From an uncultured Bacteroidales bacterium (GTDB lineage Bacteria > Bacteroidota > Bacteroidia > Bacteroidales > Lentimicrobiaceae), in NCBI GenBank assembly GCA_937894795.1, contig CALCQV010000075.1, positions 1-23,062 on the forward strand: a stretch of 23,062 nt of DNA. Reading direction: 5' to 3'. The position numbers and the translations under genes are program-made. Under the pieces are notes generated by a model that did not search any database, was not told the origin of the DNA, and was given only the letters and a program-made list of their open reading frames with translations. Shown piece after piece: positions 15,934 through 22,973 of the stretch (positions are counted from its first letter, which is position 1; each line of letters opens with the position of its first letter).

Positions 15934-17469
15934 CTATCTATCGCAATTGTAAGAAGATTCAATATACAGCTTATCAAGATAATCCATTATGTCGGCCGGA
16001 TTGGTAACAGGCATATCATCTTTATTTGCTTTATAGCCCAACAAGGATGATTTCTTCTTGTTTTTCAGCCTGGGAAGTTTGGTTCTATTTGTAGTTTCCA
16101 GATGTCTTCCGGCATGATCTATAATTATTATCTTCGGGAGGAATGCACCCGGTCGACCAATGAATTTGTCCATGGTAGCAATTGCTTCATCATATTCTTC
16201 TCTCGTAGCCCTTCCCAGAGCTTCATAGTCCTTGAGTTTTCGGTCATCCCAGGTACTTACAGTTGCATAGCTCTCTGAAATATGGTCTTCAATGCTGGTA
16301 GAAGTATTCAACGTATCATGGCCTGATGGCATCAGAATAACCTTACCACCACCACCTTCTACATTGGCAGCATATACCGGTTTCGTTATTCCTGATATCC
16401 ATCCCTGCAGAGCTTTCATATAGATTTTACCAATTTGTATTGGTGTGATGAAGTGTACAATTCCTTTTTCCTTATGGCATTGCAGCAAATAGTATGGATG
16501 AACCCCCACCCAGAACATTCTCCTGAAGGTTTCAGCAAGCGTTTTGTAATAGTCGTTTACATGGTTGAGCAACACTGTTTGATTCCTGATGGTAAAACCA
16601 TGGTTTCGAATTCTCCTGACAGCAGCAGCAAAATCAGGCGTAATCTCCTGATAATGATTGATATGTGTCATAAAATACACATATTTATCTATTCCGGAGT
16701 TGTGTTTATTGGCTGAAGTGTTTATCAGGTTGAGTAAAGTATCAGTAATGGCCATTGGAAGAACCACAGGTACCCTGCTAGCTATTCTTATCACCCTTAA
16801 GTGAGGCATTGCACTCAATTCCTCGAGTACATATTTTAACCGTTTTTCACTTATCATCAGGGCATCACCGCCTGTAATCAGCACTTCATCAATATTCTCA
16901 TTAACAGAAATATAAAACAGGCCTTTATTAATCTCTTCAGTTGATACATCAACGGTTGCATCAAGAGATTTGGCACGCTGACAGTGAATACAATAGGAAG
17001 CACAACTTGTATTCTCGGCCACAAACAATGCTACCCTGTTGGGATACCTTTGGTAAGCTGCCCCGTAACTTCTTGTACCTTCATTCATTGAACCTTCTTT
17101 CCCTGTGTTATGAAACAACAGATTTGCCGGAGTCGGTACACTTTGCCAGAAAATCGGATCAAGTCTTGATTCTGACTTTTCACCATCCAGCATAATGGGA
17201 TTAAAAGGATCTTCCTGCATCAGCAAAGCGTAATAGGGGGTCATTCGCATGGGATCCTTTCCCTGGCTCCTTAATTCGAGTATTGTACGTTCTATCTCCT
17301 GTTTTTGAAATTCACTTAATTTGATAATCTTACTCAATTGCTCAACTGTACGTATGGAATTCCTTCTTTGCCAGTTGGGATTGTTCCATTGTTCATCAGT
17401 AACATCTTTCCATAATTCAATTGACTTGTAGTGCCTGTGATTGTAAAGAAATGACTCTTTATAATTCAT
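15934..17469 (-). CDS. KamA-family radical SAM aminomutase-like protein (lysine/glutamate 2,3-aminomutase family)
   Basis: With the start at 17469 the protein has 511 residues. The radical SAM cluster motif is CASYCIHC (Cys156, Cys160, Cys163), followed by Arg165, equivalent to the carboxylate-binding Arg134 of clostridial lysine 2,3-aminomutase. The PLP lysine is Lys376 in VEGGGGK. Family blocks DEVLITGGDALM and IASRVPVVLP are present. The two aspartates that bind the lysine side chain in the clostridial enzyme (Asp293, Asp330) are here His332 and Asn369. Lysine is therefore an unlikely substrate; an amino acid without a side-chain amine, such as glutamate, is more plausible. The C-terminal extension ends in a Lys-rich tail. 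A good Shine-Dalgarno sequence supports the start over the upstream one at 17514. The gene is followed by a co-oriented ABC pair. Confidence 0.85.
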   Translation of the reverse strand: MNYKESFLYNHRHYKSIELWKDVTDEQWNNPNWQRRNSIRTVEQLSKIIKLSEFQKQEIERTILELRSQGKDPMRMTPYYALLMQEDPFNPIMLDGEKSESRLDPIFWQSVPTPANLLFHNTGKEGSMNEGTRSYGAAYQRYPNRVALFVAENTSCASYCIHCQRAKSLDATVDVSTEEINKGLFYISVNENIDEVLITGGDALMISEKRLKYVLEELSAMPHLRVIRIASRVPVVLPMAITDTLLNLINTSANKHNSGIDKYVYFMTHINHYQEITPDFAAAVRRIRNHGFTIRNQTVLLNHVNDYYKTLAETFRRMFWVGVHPYYLLQCHKEKGIVHFITPIQIGKIYMKALQGWISGITKPVYAANVEGGGGKVILMPSGHDTLNTSTSIEDHISESYATVSTWDDRKLKDYEALGRATREEYDEAIATMDKFIGRPGAFLPKIIIIDHAGRHLETTNRTKLPRLKNKKKSSLLGYKANKDDMPVTNPADIMDYLDKLYIESSYNCDR

Positions 17470-17475
17470 CTTTAT

Positions 17476-17481
17476 TCCTTT
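17476..17481 (-). promoter_or_regulatory. Shine-Dalgarno sequence of the radical SAM gene
   Basis: AAAGGA lies 6 bases before the ATG at 17469 on the minus strand. Such sites are rare in this window. It decides the start in favour of the 511-residue form over the 526-residue form. Confidence 0.6.
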
Positions 17482-17604
17482 CGATATGGGTAGGTTAGAT
17501 AATATGCCTGTCATTTGACAGTAGTACAGGAAATGAGCAGTACCCTTCTACTCCCTGCTAAGAAATAGTGCCTGAGAAAGGACACTGTAAATGAGTCGGG
17601 AAAA

Positions 17605-17612
17605 CAAAAATA
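17605..17612 (-). promoter_or_regulatory. -7 box upstream of the radical SAM gene
   Basis: Leftward TATTTTTG matches TAnnTTTG and implies a leader of about 130 nt. It lies in the gap shared with the divergent flavin oxidoreductase gene. No clear -33 element. Confidence 0.4.
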
Positions 17613-17680
17613 TAGTTTTCAAGTTAAAAATCAGCATTTTTCTTCACTTCCAGGGTGTTAAAAAATATTAAATAACTCGT

Positions 17681-17688
17681 TATCTTTG
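17681..17688 (+). promoter_or_regulatory. -7 box of the Old Yellow Enzyme gene
   Basis: TATCTTTG is an exact match and has the same sequence as the -7 boxes at 1464 and 2066. It gives a leader of about 65 nt to the ATG at 17758. It overlaps the upstream candidate TTG start at 17686, which argues that the longer open frame is not translated. Confidence 0.6.
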
Positions 17689-17757
17689 GCTAATGATGTA
17701 TCATTGCGAAGCTTTTCAGAATTGGAATGCGTAATCAACCTAATACCTGTTTTAATT

Positions 17758-18825
17758 ATGTCAATACTATTACAACCACTCACTATCAAGGATATAACCT
17801 TCCGTAACCGTATTGTTGTATCACCTATGTGTCAATACTCGGCTACCAATGGATTTGCCAACGATTGGCATTTGGTACATTTGGGAAGCCGGGCAAGTGG
17901 TGGTGCAGGATTAATAATTGTTGAGGCTACTGCCGTTTCACCGGAAGGTAGAATATCTCCAGGCGATCTGGGACTGTGGGCCGATGATTACATTGCGCCT
18001 TTGAAACGTATTACCGATTTTATAAAAAATGAAGGAGCCATTGCCGGCATTCAGTTGGCACATGCAGGCCGGAAGGCTTCACACAGTGCCCCATGGAAGG
18101 GTGGAAATCAACTATCTAAGGAAAATGGTGGTTGGAAAACAGTTGCACCTTCACCCCTACCCTTTGATGATAAGGAGGAAAATCCTGATGAATTGGATGT
18201 CATGGGGATCAGGAAAGTTATCAGCGACTTTAAGAATGCGGCACGACGTGCCCTGGAGGCAGGCTTTCAGGTGGTTGAAATACATGCAGCCCATGGTTAT
18301 CTGCTCCATCAGTTTTTATCGCCTCTTAGTAATCATCGCACCGATGACTTTGGTGGCAGTTATGAAAATAGAATCAGGTTGTTGCTTGAAGTTACCGATG
18401 CGGTAATGGAAGTATGGCCCAATAACCTGCCTCTTTTTGTTCGTTTATCGGCAACAGATTGGTATGAGGCGGGCTGGTCAGTAGACGAAACAGTAAAGCT
18501 TTCTGCCATACTAAAGGATAGAGGAGTGGATCTGATTGACTGCTCTTCAGGTGGAAATATCCTTGCCCAGAAAATTCAATTGGGCCCCGGTTACCAGGTT
18601 CCATTTGCCGAAGCTGTCAGGAAAACAGGCATACTAACGGGAGCTGTTGGATTGATTACCACTGCCCAACAGGCTGAAGAGATTTTGCAAAAGAGTCAGG
18701 CCGACATCATATTGTTTGCCAGGGAGTTTCTAAGGAATCCTTATTTCCCATTACTGGCTGCACATGAGTTGAATGACGACATCGAGTGGCCGGTCCAATA
18801 TTTGAGGGCTAAGTTAAAGCATTAG
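17758..18825 (+). CDS. NADH:flavin oxidoreductase, Old Yellow Enzyme family (YqjM/NamA type)
   Basis: The 355-residue protein is a complete OYE-family TIM barrel of the thermophilic-like YqjM subgroup. Diagnostic residues are Cys25 and Tyr27 in SPMCQYSA, which tune the flavin and contact substrate in YqjM (Cys26, Tyr28). The anion-binding pair is His176 and His179 in EIHAAHGYLLHQFLSP, and the FMN-binding blocks are GIQLAHAGRK (97-106) and DDFGGSYENR (196-205). The usual C-terminal FMN phosphate region is IILFAREFLRNP. Such enzymes reduce activated C=C bonds (enones, quinones, nitro-compounds) with NAD(P)H in the cytoplasm; the physiological substrate is unknown. The ATG at 17758 matches the family N-terminus. 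Its stop codon overlaps that of the convergent TIGR02757 gene. Confidence 0.94.
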   Translation: MSILLQPLTIKDITFRNRIVVSPMCQYSATNGFANDWHLVHLGSRASGGAGLIIVEATAVSPEGRISPGDLGLWADDYIAPLKRITDFIKNEGAIAGIQLAHAGRKASHSAPWKGGNQLSKENGGWKTVAPSPLPFDDKEENPDELDVMGIRKVISDFKNAARRALEAGFQVVEIHAAHGYLLHQFLSPLSNHRTDDFGGSYENRIRLLLEVTDAVMEVWPNNLPLFVRLSATDWYEAGWSVDETVKLSAILKDRGVDLIDCSSGGNILAQKIQLGPGYQVPFAEAVRKTGILTGAVGLITTAQQAEEILQKSQADIILFAREFLRNPYFPLLAAHELNDDIEWPVQYLRAKLKH

Positions 18826-19595
18826 CCTTCATTTACGCCCATTCCGAACAAGGCATAGTCATACTTCACGGGATCCTTGGCATCAAGTTGCCTTAGATTT
18901 TCCGTTAGTTCAATTACGGCCTTCCAGTCGTTCTGTTTTCTGTTGAGTAATCCTAACTTGCGTGCGCTTCTGCCTGAATGTACATCCAGCGGACAACACA
19001 ATTGTGAAGGACTGATACTGCTCCATATCCCGAAGTCAACGCCTTTATCATCCTTTCGTACCATCCATCGCAAAAACATGTTGATACGTTTTGCGGTGCT
19101 TCCTGCCGCCGGATTGGCTATATGTTTTACTGACCTTTCAAGGTGTGGAGCTGACAGAAATGTTGCTCTGAAATGCATTATTGCAGGGAAGACATCCGTA
19201 TCCTTATCAGTTTTCGTGAGTCCTTCTGAAAATGAAGTTTCCAAGCCACCATGGTTCAGATAAATACTACGAAGTGCTTCCATAAAGAATAAGCAGTCAG
19301 TATCATTGAATGTCCTATGCACGAATTTATTGAGCTTTTTCAGCTCCTTTTCCCCTGCTCCCATCACGAATTGGTATGGACTGTCATCCATCATTTCCAT
19401 TAACCGAAGGCCGTTTTTAAGAATGCTAACCCTGTTACCCCAGGCAATGGTTGCTGAAAGAAAACCGGCAATTTCAATATCTTCCTTTTGAGTATACCGA
19501 TGGGGTATAATCACGGGATCTTGTTCAATAAAATCAGGCCGGTTGTACAACTCGACCTTTTCATCAAGAAATGCTTTGAGAGTTTTATCTTTCAC
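18822..19595 (-). CDS. TIGR02757/DUF2400 family protein, function unknown
   Basis: This 257-residue cytoplasmic protein matches TIGR02757 throughout, from the N-terminal KAFLDEKVELYNRPDFIEQDP to the closing DPVKYDYALFGMGVNE. I know of no assigned function. Two segments resemble the active site of helix-hairpin-helix DNA glycosylases. AGSTAKRINMFLRWMVR (164-180) sits where an HhH hairpin would be expected, and CPLDVHSGRSARKLGL (201-216) resembles the catalytic-Asp motif of OGG1/EndoIII enzymes, making Lys169 and Asp204 candidate residues. The spacing is longer than in OGG1, so this is a fold hypothesis only. The gene overlaps the convergent OYE gene by 4 bases at the stop codons, with no room for a terminator. 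Confidence 0.88.
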   Translation of the reverse strand: MKDKTLKAFLDEKVELYNRPDFIEQDPVIIPHRYTQKEDIEIAGFLSATIAWGNRVSILKNGLRLMEMMDDSPYQFVMGAGEKELKKLNKFVHRTFNDTDCLFFMEALRSIYLNHGGLETSFSEGLTKTDKDTDVFPAIMHFRATFLSAPHLERSVKHIANPAAGSTAKRINMFLRWMVRKDDKGVDFGIWSSISPSQLCCPLDVHSGRSARKLGLLNRKQNDWKAVIELTENLRQLDAKDPVKYDYALFGMGVNEG

Positions 19596-19696
19596 TGATA
19601 GAATTTATAATGAAGCTTAAGAACCTGATCGTATTCCCTGTTTATATTAGCTGTTTCCAATGATATTTGGATGAGATACTCACTGTATGATTTTAA

Positions 19697-20311
19697 CTAT
19701 CTTAAATAATTACTCAACGAAGCTCTAATTCCATCCTTAATAGAGATCCAATCCGTATTACTCAACATTACCGGCATTGGATCATTGTCAGCATCAGCAA
19801 AATATCCAAGGCTTTTTAAAACGAGGAATTCCGTTCCATCAGTATATTTTGTAAGATAGAATTCCATCATTTGTTTTAATGAAAATTCTTTGAGAAGAAA
19901 CCAAATATCAATAAAGTCCTTTTTTGTCCCTCGTCCTGTGATTGCCGCTAATTTCATAGCAGCAATATCCTTCCTGCCGGCAAATCTGATACCATCAATG
20001 ATCTGTACCTCATCCAGCCATGGATACTTATACCTTACAATATCAGTTTTAATACCATTGATTAAATAAACGAAAATATTTTTAGATTTCTGAAGTTGAT
20101 GAATCTGACCTAAGCGACTTAACTCTTCAGTTATTTCAAGTTCATCAACTTCAAAAAGACCAAAAAGATCGATAACAATTGATTTTCGATGCCCATATTG
20201 AAGTGCAAGTGAAGTATCTCCTACCAGACGAAGATCTTTAAAAATAGCAATCTGTTGGAGACTTGTTAAAAGTTCCAGTGCGGTGGGACTGACTGTTTCA
20301 AAGTGTAACAT
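19697..20311 (-). CDS. AbiEii/AbiGii-type nucleotidyltransferase toxin homologue with altered active site
   Basis: The 204-residue protein matches the AbiEii/AbiGii toxin family, whose members are nucleotidyltransferases in type IV toxin-antitoxin and phage-defence pairs. The core block is LVGDTSLALQYGHRKSIVIDLFG (29-51). The usual form in this family is roughly GGTALAL...GHR.S.DIDLF, so the second Gly is Asp32 and the first metal-binding Asp is Val46. Asp48 and the third carboxylate Asp90 (GIKTDIVRY) are kept, as are the C-terminal K-x(9)-KKDF-x-D elements. The protein may have lost or changed catalysis. I chose the ATG at 20311, which overlaps the upstream DUF6922 gene by 46 bases; the frame is open to 20359. 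It is the second gene of that pair. Confidence 0.85.
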   Translation of the reverse strand: MLHFETVSPTALELLTSLQQIAIFKDLRLVGDTSLALQYGHRKSIVIDLFGLFEVDELEITEELSRLGQIHQLQKSKNIFVYLINGIKTDIVRYKYPWLDEVQIIDGIRFAGRKDIAAMKLAAITGRGTKKDFIDIWFLLKEFSLKQMMEFYLTKYTDGTEFLVLKSLGYFADADNDPMPVMLSNTDWISIKDGIRASLSNYLR

Positions 20312-20571
20312 TTGAATTCTTCTATTGGAATGTTGGTGACTAGAGATAAAAAAGAACAACTTTTAGCATCCATATCCCTGATCTCTTTTGCTAATCTGCC
20401 TATCTCTTCAAGGCCAATGTACTCGCAGATGATTCGCCAGTCTGAAATTGTGCCATAACCTACTACCCTCCCGATAATGAACTGTTTATGCTGTTCAATA
20501 TCAATATCCTTTATATCAGTATCCCAAAAAAGATGAGGCGATAATAGTGATATATAATTTGCATCCGACAT
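20266..20571 (-). CDS. DUF6922 protein, probable partner (antitoxin-like) of the AbiEii homologue
   Basis: A 101-residue protein whose sequence PHLFWDTDIKDIDIEQHKQFIIGRV, then SDWRIICEYIGLEEI and SFLSLVTNIPIEEFKCY, fits the DUF6922 family. This family commonly sits directly before AbiEii-type genes in Bacteroidetes. It is cytoplasmic and probably helical, with a helix-turn-helix-like central part; the antitoxin/regulator role is inferred from context, not shown. The 3' end overlaps the AbiEii-like start by 46 bases, which suggests translational coupling. The -7 box lies so close to the ATG that the message may be leaderless. Confidence 0.8.
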   Translation of the reverse strand: MSDANYISLLSPHLFWDTDIKDIDIEQHKQFIIGRVVGYGTISDWRIICEYIGLEEIGRLAKEIRDMDAKSCSFLSLVTNIPIEEFKCYTLKQSVPPHWNF

Positions 20572-20575
20572 TTAA

Positions 20576-20583
20576 CAAAGATA
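20576..20583 (-). promoter_or_regulatory. -7 box of the DUF6922-AbiEii pair, adjacent to the start codon
   Basis: Leftward TATCTTTG is an exact TAnnTTTG. Only four bases (TTAA) separate it from the ATG at 20571, so transcription would start at or next to the A of the start codon. No -33 element at the usual spacing; a TTTG 11 bases upstream is too close. Confidence 0.55.
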
Positions 20584-20617
20584 AGTTTTATTGACAAATT
20601 TTTATCCAGTGCTTTAT

Positions 20618-22177
20618 TTACTTACTACTCTTCTCTTCAAGAAAGAATCCTTCTCTTGAGAGCAGATGATTCAGGTTAGCCAATCCATAGACAACAACAG
20701 CCGTCACTACTGCAGCATGATTTTCATATTCTGCAATGCTCTTGTTATACAGATCACGTTCAGTATGCCATATTTCACCGTATGAGAAATTGTATCCTTT
20801 TGCATCTTCAATGCCGAAGCTGATGGTTGGCACACCCTCCATCAGGAAGGGAGCATGATCAGAACCTCCGGCCGAAGTAGGACGGGGACGGGCATCACGT
20901 TTTTTTAATGTAAAGGGGAAATCCGGATTGATTGAATTCAGGGGCTCACATATTTTTGTAAAGTCATCCCATTGAGCTTCTGAAACACTCAGGCTGGTGG
21001 GCGCCAGTGGTCCATAATCCCTGTTGAACATGTTTGAAATTCTGGGCATCATCTCTTTATTGTGGTTCACAAAACTGTGTGAACCTACCAATCCGAATTC
21101 TTCAGCAGCAAAAAGACATACAAGTATGGTGCGCTTAGGCTTGCCTCCAGCTTCCATGATCAAACGGGCTGCTTCCATGGTTGGTGCTACACCTGATCCA
21201 TCATCCACGCCGCCGGTACCAACATCATAAGCATCAAGATGAGCCCCCATGATAACATACTCATCGGGATATTTGGTTCCCTTGATTTCACCAATTACAT
21301 TATGAAACTTAACAGGCCCCGGTTTAAAATGATTCCTTATATCAAATTCGAGGAGAAAATTCCTGCGTTCCTGTGCCATCTGTTTTATTATCTCATATTG
21401 GTGTTCATCAAGCTTGATATCAGGAATAGTGGGAAGGTTGCTGAACGACATGGATTCCATGTTCTTACGATCGTACATAGCCTGAATGGGAACTTTTGAC
21501 GATTGAATAATACCAAGAATTCCGGCATCTTTCATCTGACTGTAAAACAGTGCAGGTTCTTCATTATAGGGAAGTAATTCCTTTTGTTCTCCACCCTGTC
21601 GGTTAGCAGTCTCAATTTCCCTGTTTTGTTGTGATATCTTGACATTTAGGGCAATGATACTGTCACGTTTACGATCAGCCTTCACCGATATATCAATAGG
21701 ATAGCCGGCATTGGTTCCTCCAATCAACACCCATGCCCCTTTGAGCTTACCCTTCATTCTGTTAAACTCATCCTGTGTGCGGGGTTCTATGAGAACATGA
21801 CCGGTTTGTGCACCCTTAGTTCCTGAAGTATAGCTGGGTGTGGCAAAATGAAGTGTCATTGCATTTTCACCAAGCAACTGTCCAAACCAAGGCCCCCTGT
21901 TAAAACCAACGGGTACACTACCAGCTTCTTCAATCCTGACTTCCATACCCCAACTACGCATTTCAGCAGCGGCCCACTCCACTGCATTATTGTAGGCATC
22001 TGAGCCTGACAGCCTTCCTCCTATCCTGTTTGTCAGGATATCAAGGTGTTGCATGGTGCGATTGTCAGTTTGCCCAAGCTCAATGATTTTCCTGGTAACG
22101 GCATCCTGAGCATTTAATAATAAAGTCGGGTATAGTAGGGCAATGCAAATCAATGCCCGAAAAATTGTGATTTTCAT
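20618..22177 (-). CDS. Secreted M28-family zinc metallopeptidase
   Basis: The 519-residue product has a signal peptide (MKITIFRALICIALLYPTLLLNAQ) and the two-part layout of carboxypeptidase-Q-like M28 enzymes: an N-terminal part with an inserted PA-like domain (about 95-290), then the peptidase core (about 295-505). Zinc-site residues are visible: His313 and Asp315 in GAHLDAYD, bridging Asp325 in VDDGSG, Glu359/Glu360 in FAAEEFGLVGSHS, Asp387 in FNRDYG, and His471 in EIWHTERD; His441 in SDHAPF is also a family feature. It should remove amino acids from peptides outside the cytoplasm. The ATG at 22177 begins the signal peptide directly. It is a separate unit from the neighbouring toxin pair. 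Family is certain; exo- or dipeptidase specificity is not. Confidence 0.93.
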   Translation of the reverse strand: MKITIFRALICIALLYPTLLLNAQDAVTRKIIELGQTDNRTMQHLDILTNRIGGRLSGSDAYNNAVEWAAAEMRSWGMEVRIEEAGSVPVGFNRGPWFGQLLGENAMTLHFATPSYTSGTKGAQTGHVLIEPRTQDEFNRMKGKLKGAWVLIGGTNAGYPIDISVKADRKRDSIIALNVKISQQNREIETANRQGGEQKELLPYNEEPALFYSQMKDAGILGIIQSSKVPIQAMYDRKNMESMSFSNLPTIPDIKLDEHQYEIIKQMAQERRNFLLEFDIRNHFKPGPVKFHNVIGEIKGTKYPDEYVIMGAHLDAYDVGTGGVDDGSGVAPTMEAARLIMEAGGKPKRTILVCLFAAEEFGLVGSHSFVNHNKEMMPRISNMFNRDYGPLAPTSLSVSEAQWDDFTKICEPLNSINPDFPFTLKKRDARPRPTSAGGSDHAPFLMEGVPTISFGIEDAKGYNFSYGEIWHTERDLYNKSIAEYENHAAVVTAVVVYGLANLNHLLSREGFFLEEKSSK

Positions 22178-22233
22178 AGTTTACCGTTTACACGTTTAAG
22201 GCGTAAAAGTAAAAAAGAAAAGTCCACTATTTA

Positions 22234-22884
22234 TTAAAAAGTGATAGTACCAGCCCATTGACTGGCCGACACATTTTTGTCGCTGTTGCTTTTATAGTTA
22301 TTCTCCCTGATTCTGAATGCCAGGAAAACATCAGCTTTCTCACCTTCTTCAATTGATCCGGTATCTATGACAATGCTGCCGGCAGAACGAAGCACATAAT
22401 GAGGACCCAATTTAAACACTTTCGATTTATTGAGGAATATACCTGCCAACACAGTATCCTCGCTGAAATGAGCTTTTCCAGGTTCAGTACCCATCCATTT
22501 TATTTCAATTTTCCCATCAGGCAGTTTTGTAGCAGAAACTTCTGCAGCCCCGCTCAATTTACCGTGCGATATCTGCAGCCAACCGTAGTTATCTGCATTA
22601 TTAAGCCCCAATGCCTGGTAATAGTTACTGAGATTAACGGATAATGCTGAATGATATGCTGAACGGTTTCTGGTGTGGTCTTTAAAGCCAAAAGTCAAAA
22701 TAGGTTTTAATGTTTTGATCGCTTCCACAACAACACCGAATTCCGACCTTATCTCTTTCAGTTGATCAGATTTGTCAATCCTTTTTTTGGATTTGCCACG
22801 CATTATTCCTTTGCCATTCATTTCATACAGGACCAAACCTCCTGCTAATCCCGTGTACTCGCCATTAGGTTTACGCTTAGCCAT
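22234..22884 (-). CDS. DUF6266 family protein
   Basis: The 216-residue protein shows the layout of DUF6266, a family of Bacteroidetes proteins of unknown function. A basic N-terminus (MAKRKPNGEYTGLAGGLVLYEMNGKGIMRGKSKKR) corresponds to the 'G.l.G..G..v.y...G..v.R..p' opening. A helical region follows (about 40-95), then a C-terminal beta-rich part (about 100-216), ending with GTITF. It has no signal peptide or membrane segment. The many basic residues near the start could bind nucleic acid, but I know of no evidence. A TACCTTTG -7 box lies upstream, and the symmetric repeat array at the window edge is about 90 bases upstream of its start. Confidence 0.82.
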   Translation of the reverse strand: MAKRKPNGEYTGLAGGLVLYEMNGKGIMRGKSKKRIDKSDQLKEIRSEFGVVVEAIKTLKPILTFGFKDHTRNRSAYHSALSVNLSNYYQALGLNNADNYGWLQISHGKLSGAAEVSATKLPDGKIEIKWMGTEPGKAHFSEDTVLAGIFLNKSKVFKLGPHYVLRSAGSIVIDTGSIEEGEKADVFLAFRIRENNYKSNSDKNVSASQWAGTITF

Positions 22885-22938
22885 AATGATTTATTTTTTT
22901 AGTTGTATTGAGTTTTTATCGGGTTTTCCGGTAAAAAG

Positions 22939-22946
22939 CAAAGGTA
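22939..22946 (-). promoter_or_regulatory. -7 box of the DUF6266 gene
   Basis: Leftward TACCTTTG is an exact TAnnTTTG, 54 bases before the ATG. No good -33 element follows at 17-22 bases. The repeat array begins 27 bases further upstream, close enough to influence this promoter. Confidence 0.5.
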
Positions 22947-22973
22947 AGAAAAAAAATAATATTTGATTAAGAT

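Noticed and set aside
17686..17757. Longer Old Yellow Enzyme starting at the TTG at 17686.
   Set aside because: The TTG lies inside the -7 promoter box, and the family N-terminus begins at the ATG at 17758.
20266..20359. Frameshift joining the DUF6922 and AbiEii-like genes into one broken gene.
   Set aside because: Each product matches its own family over its full length, and overlapping start/stop arrangement is normal for such pairs.
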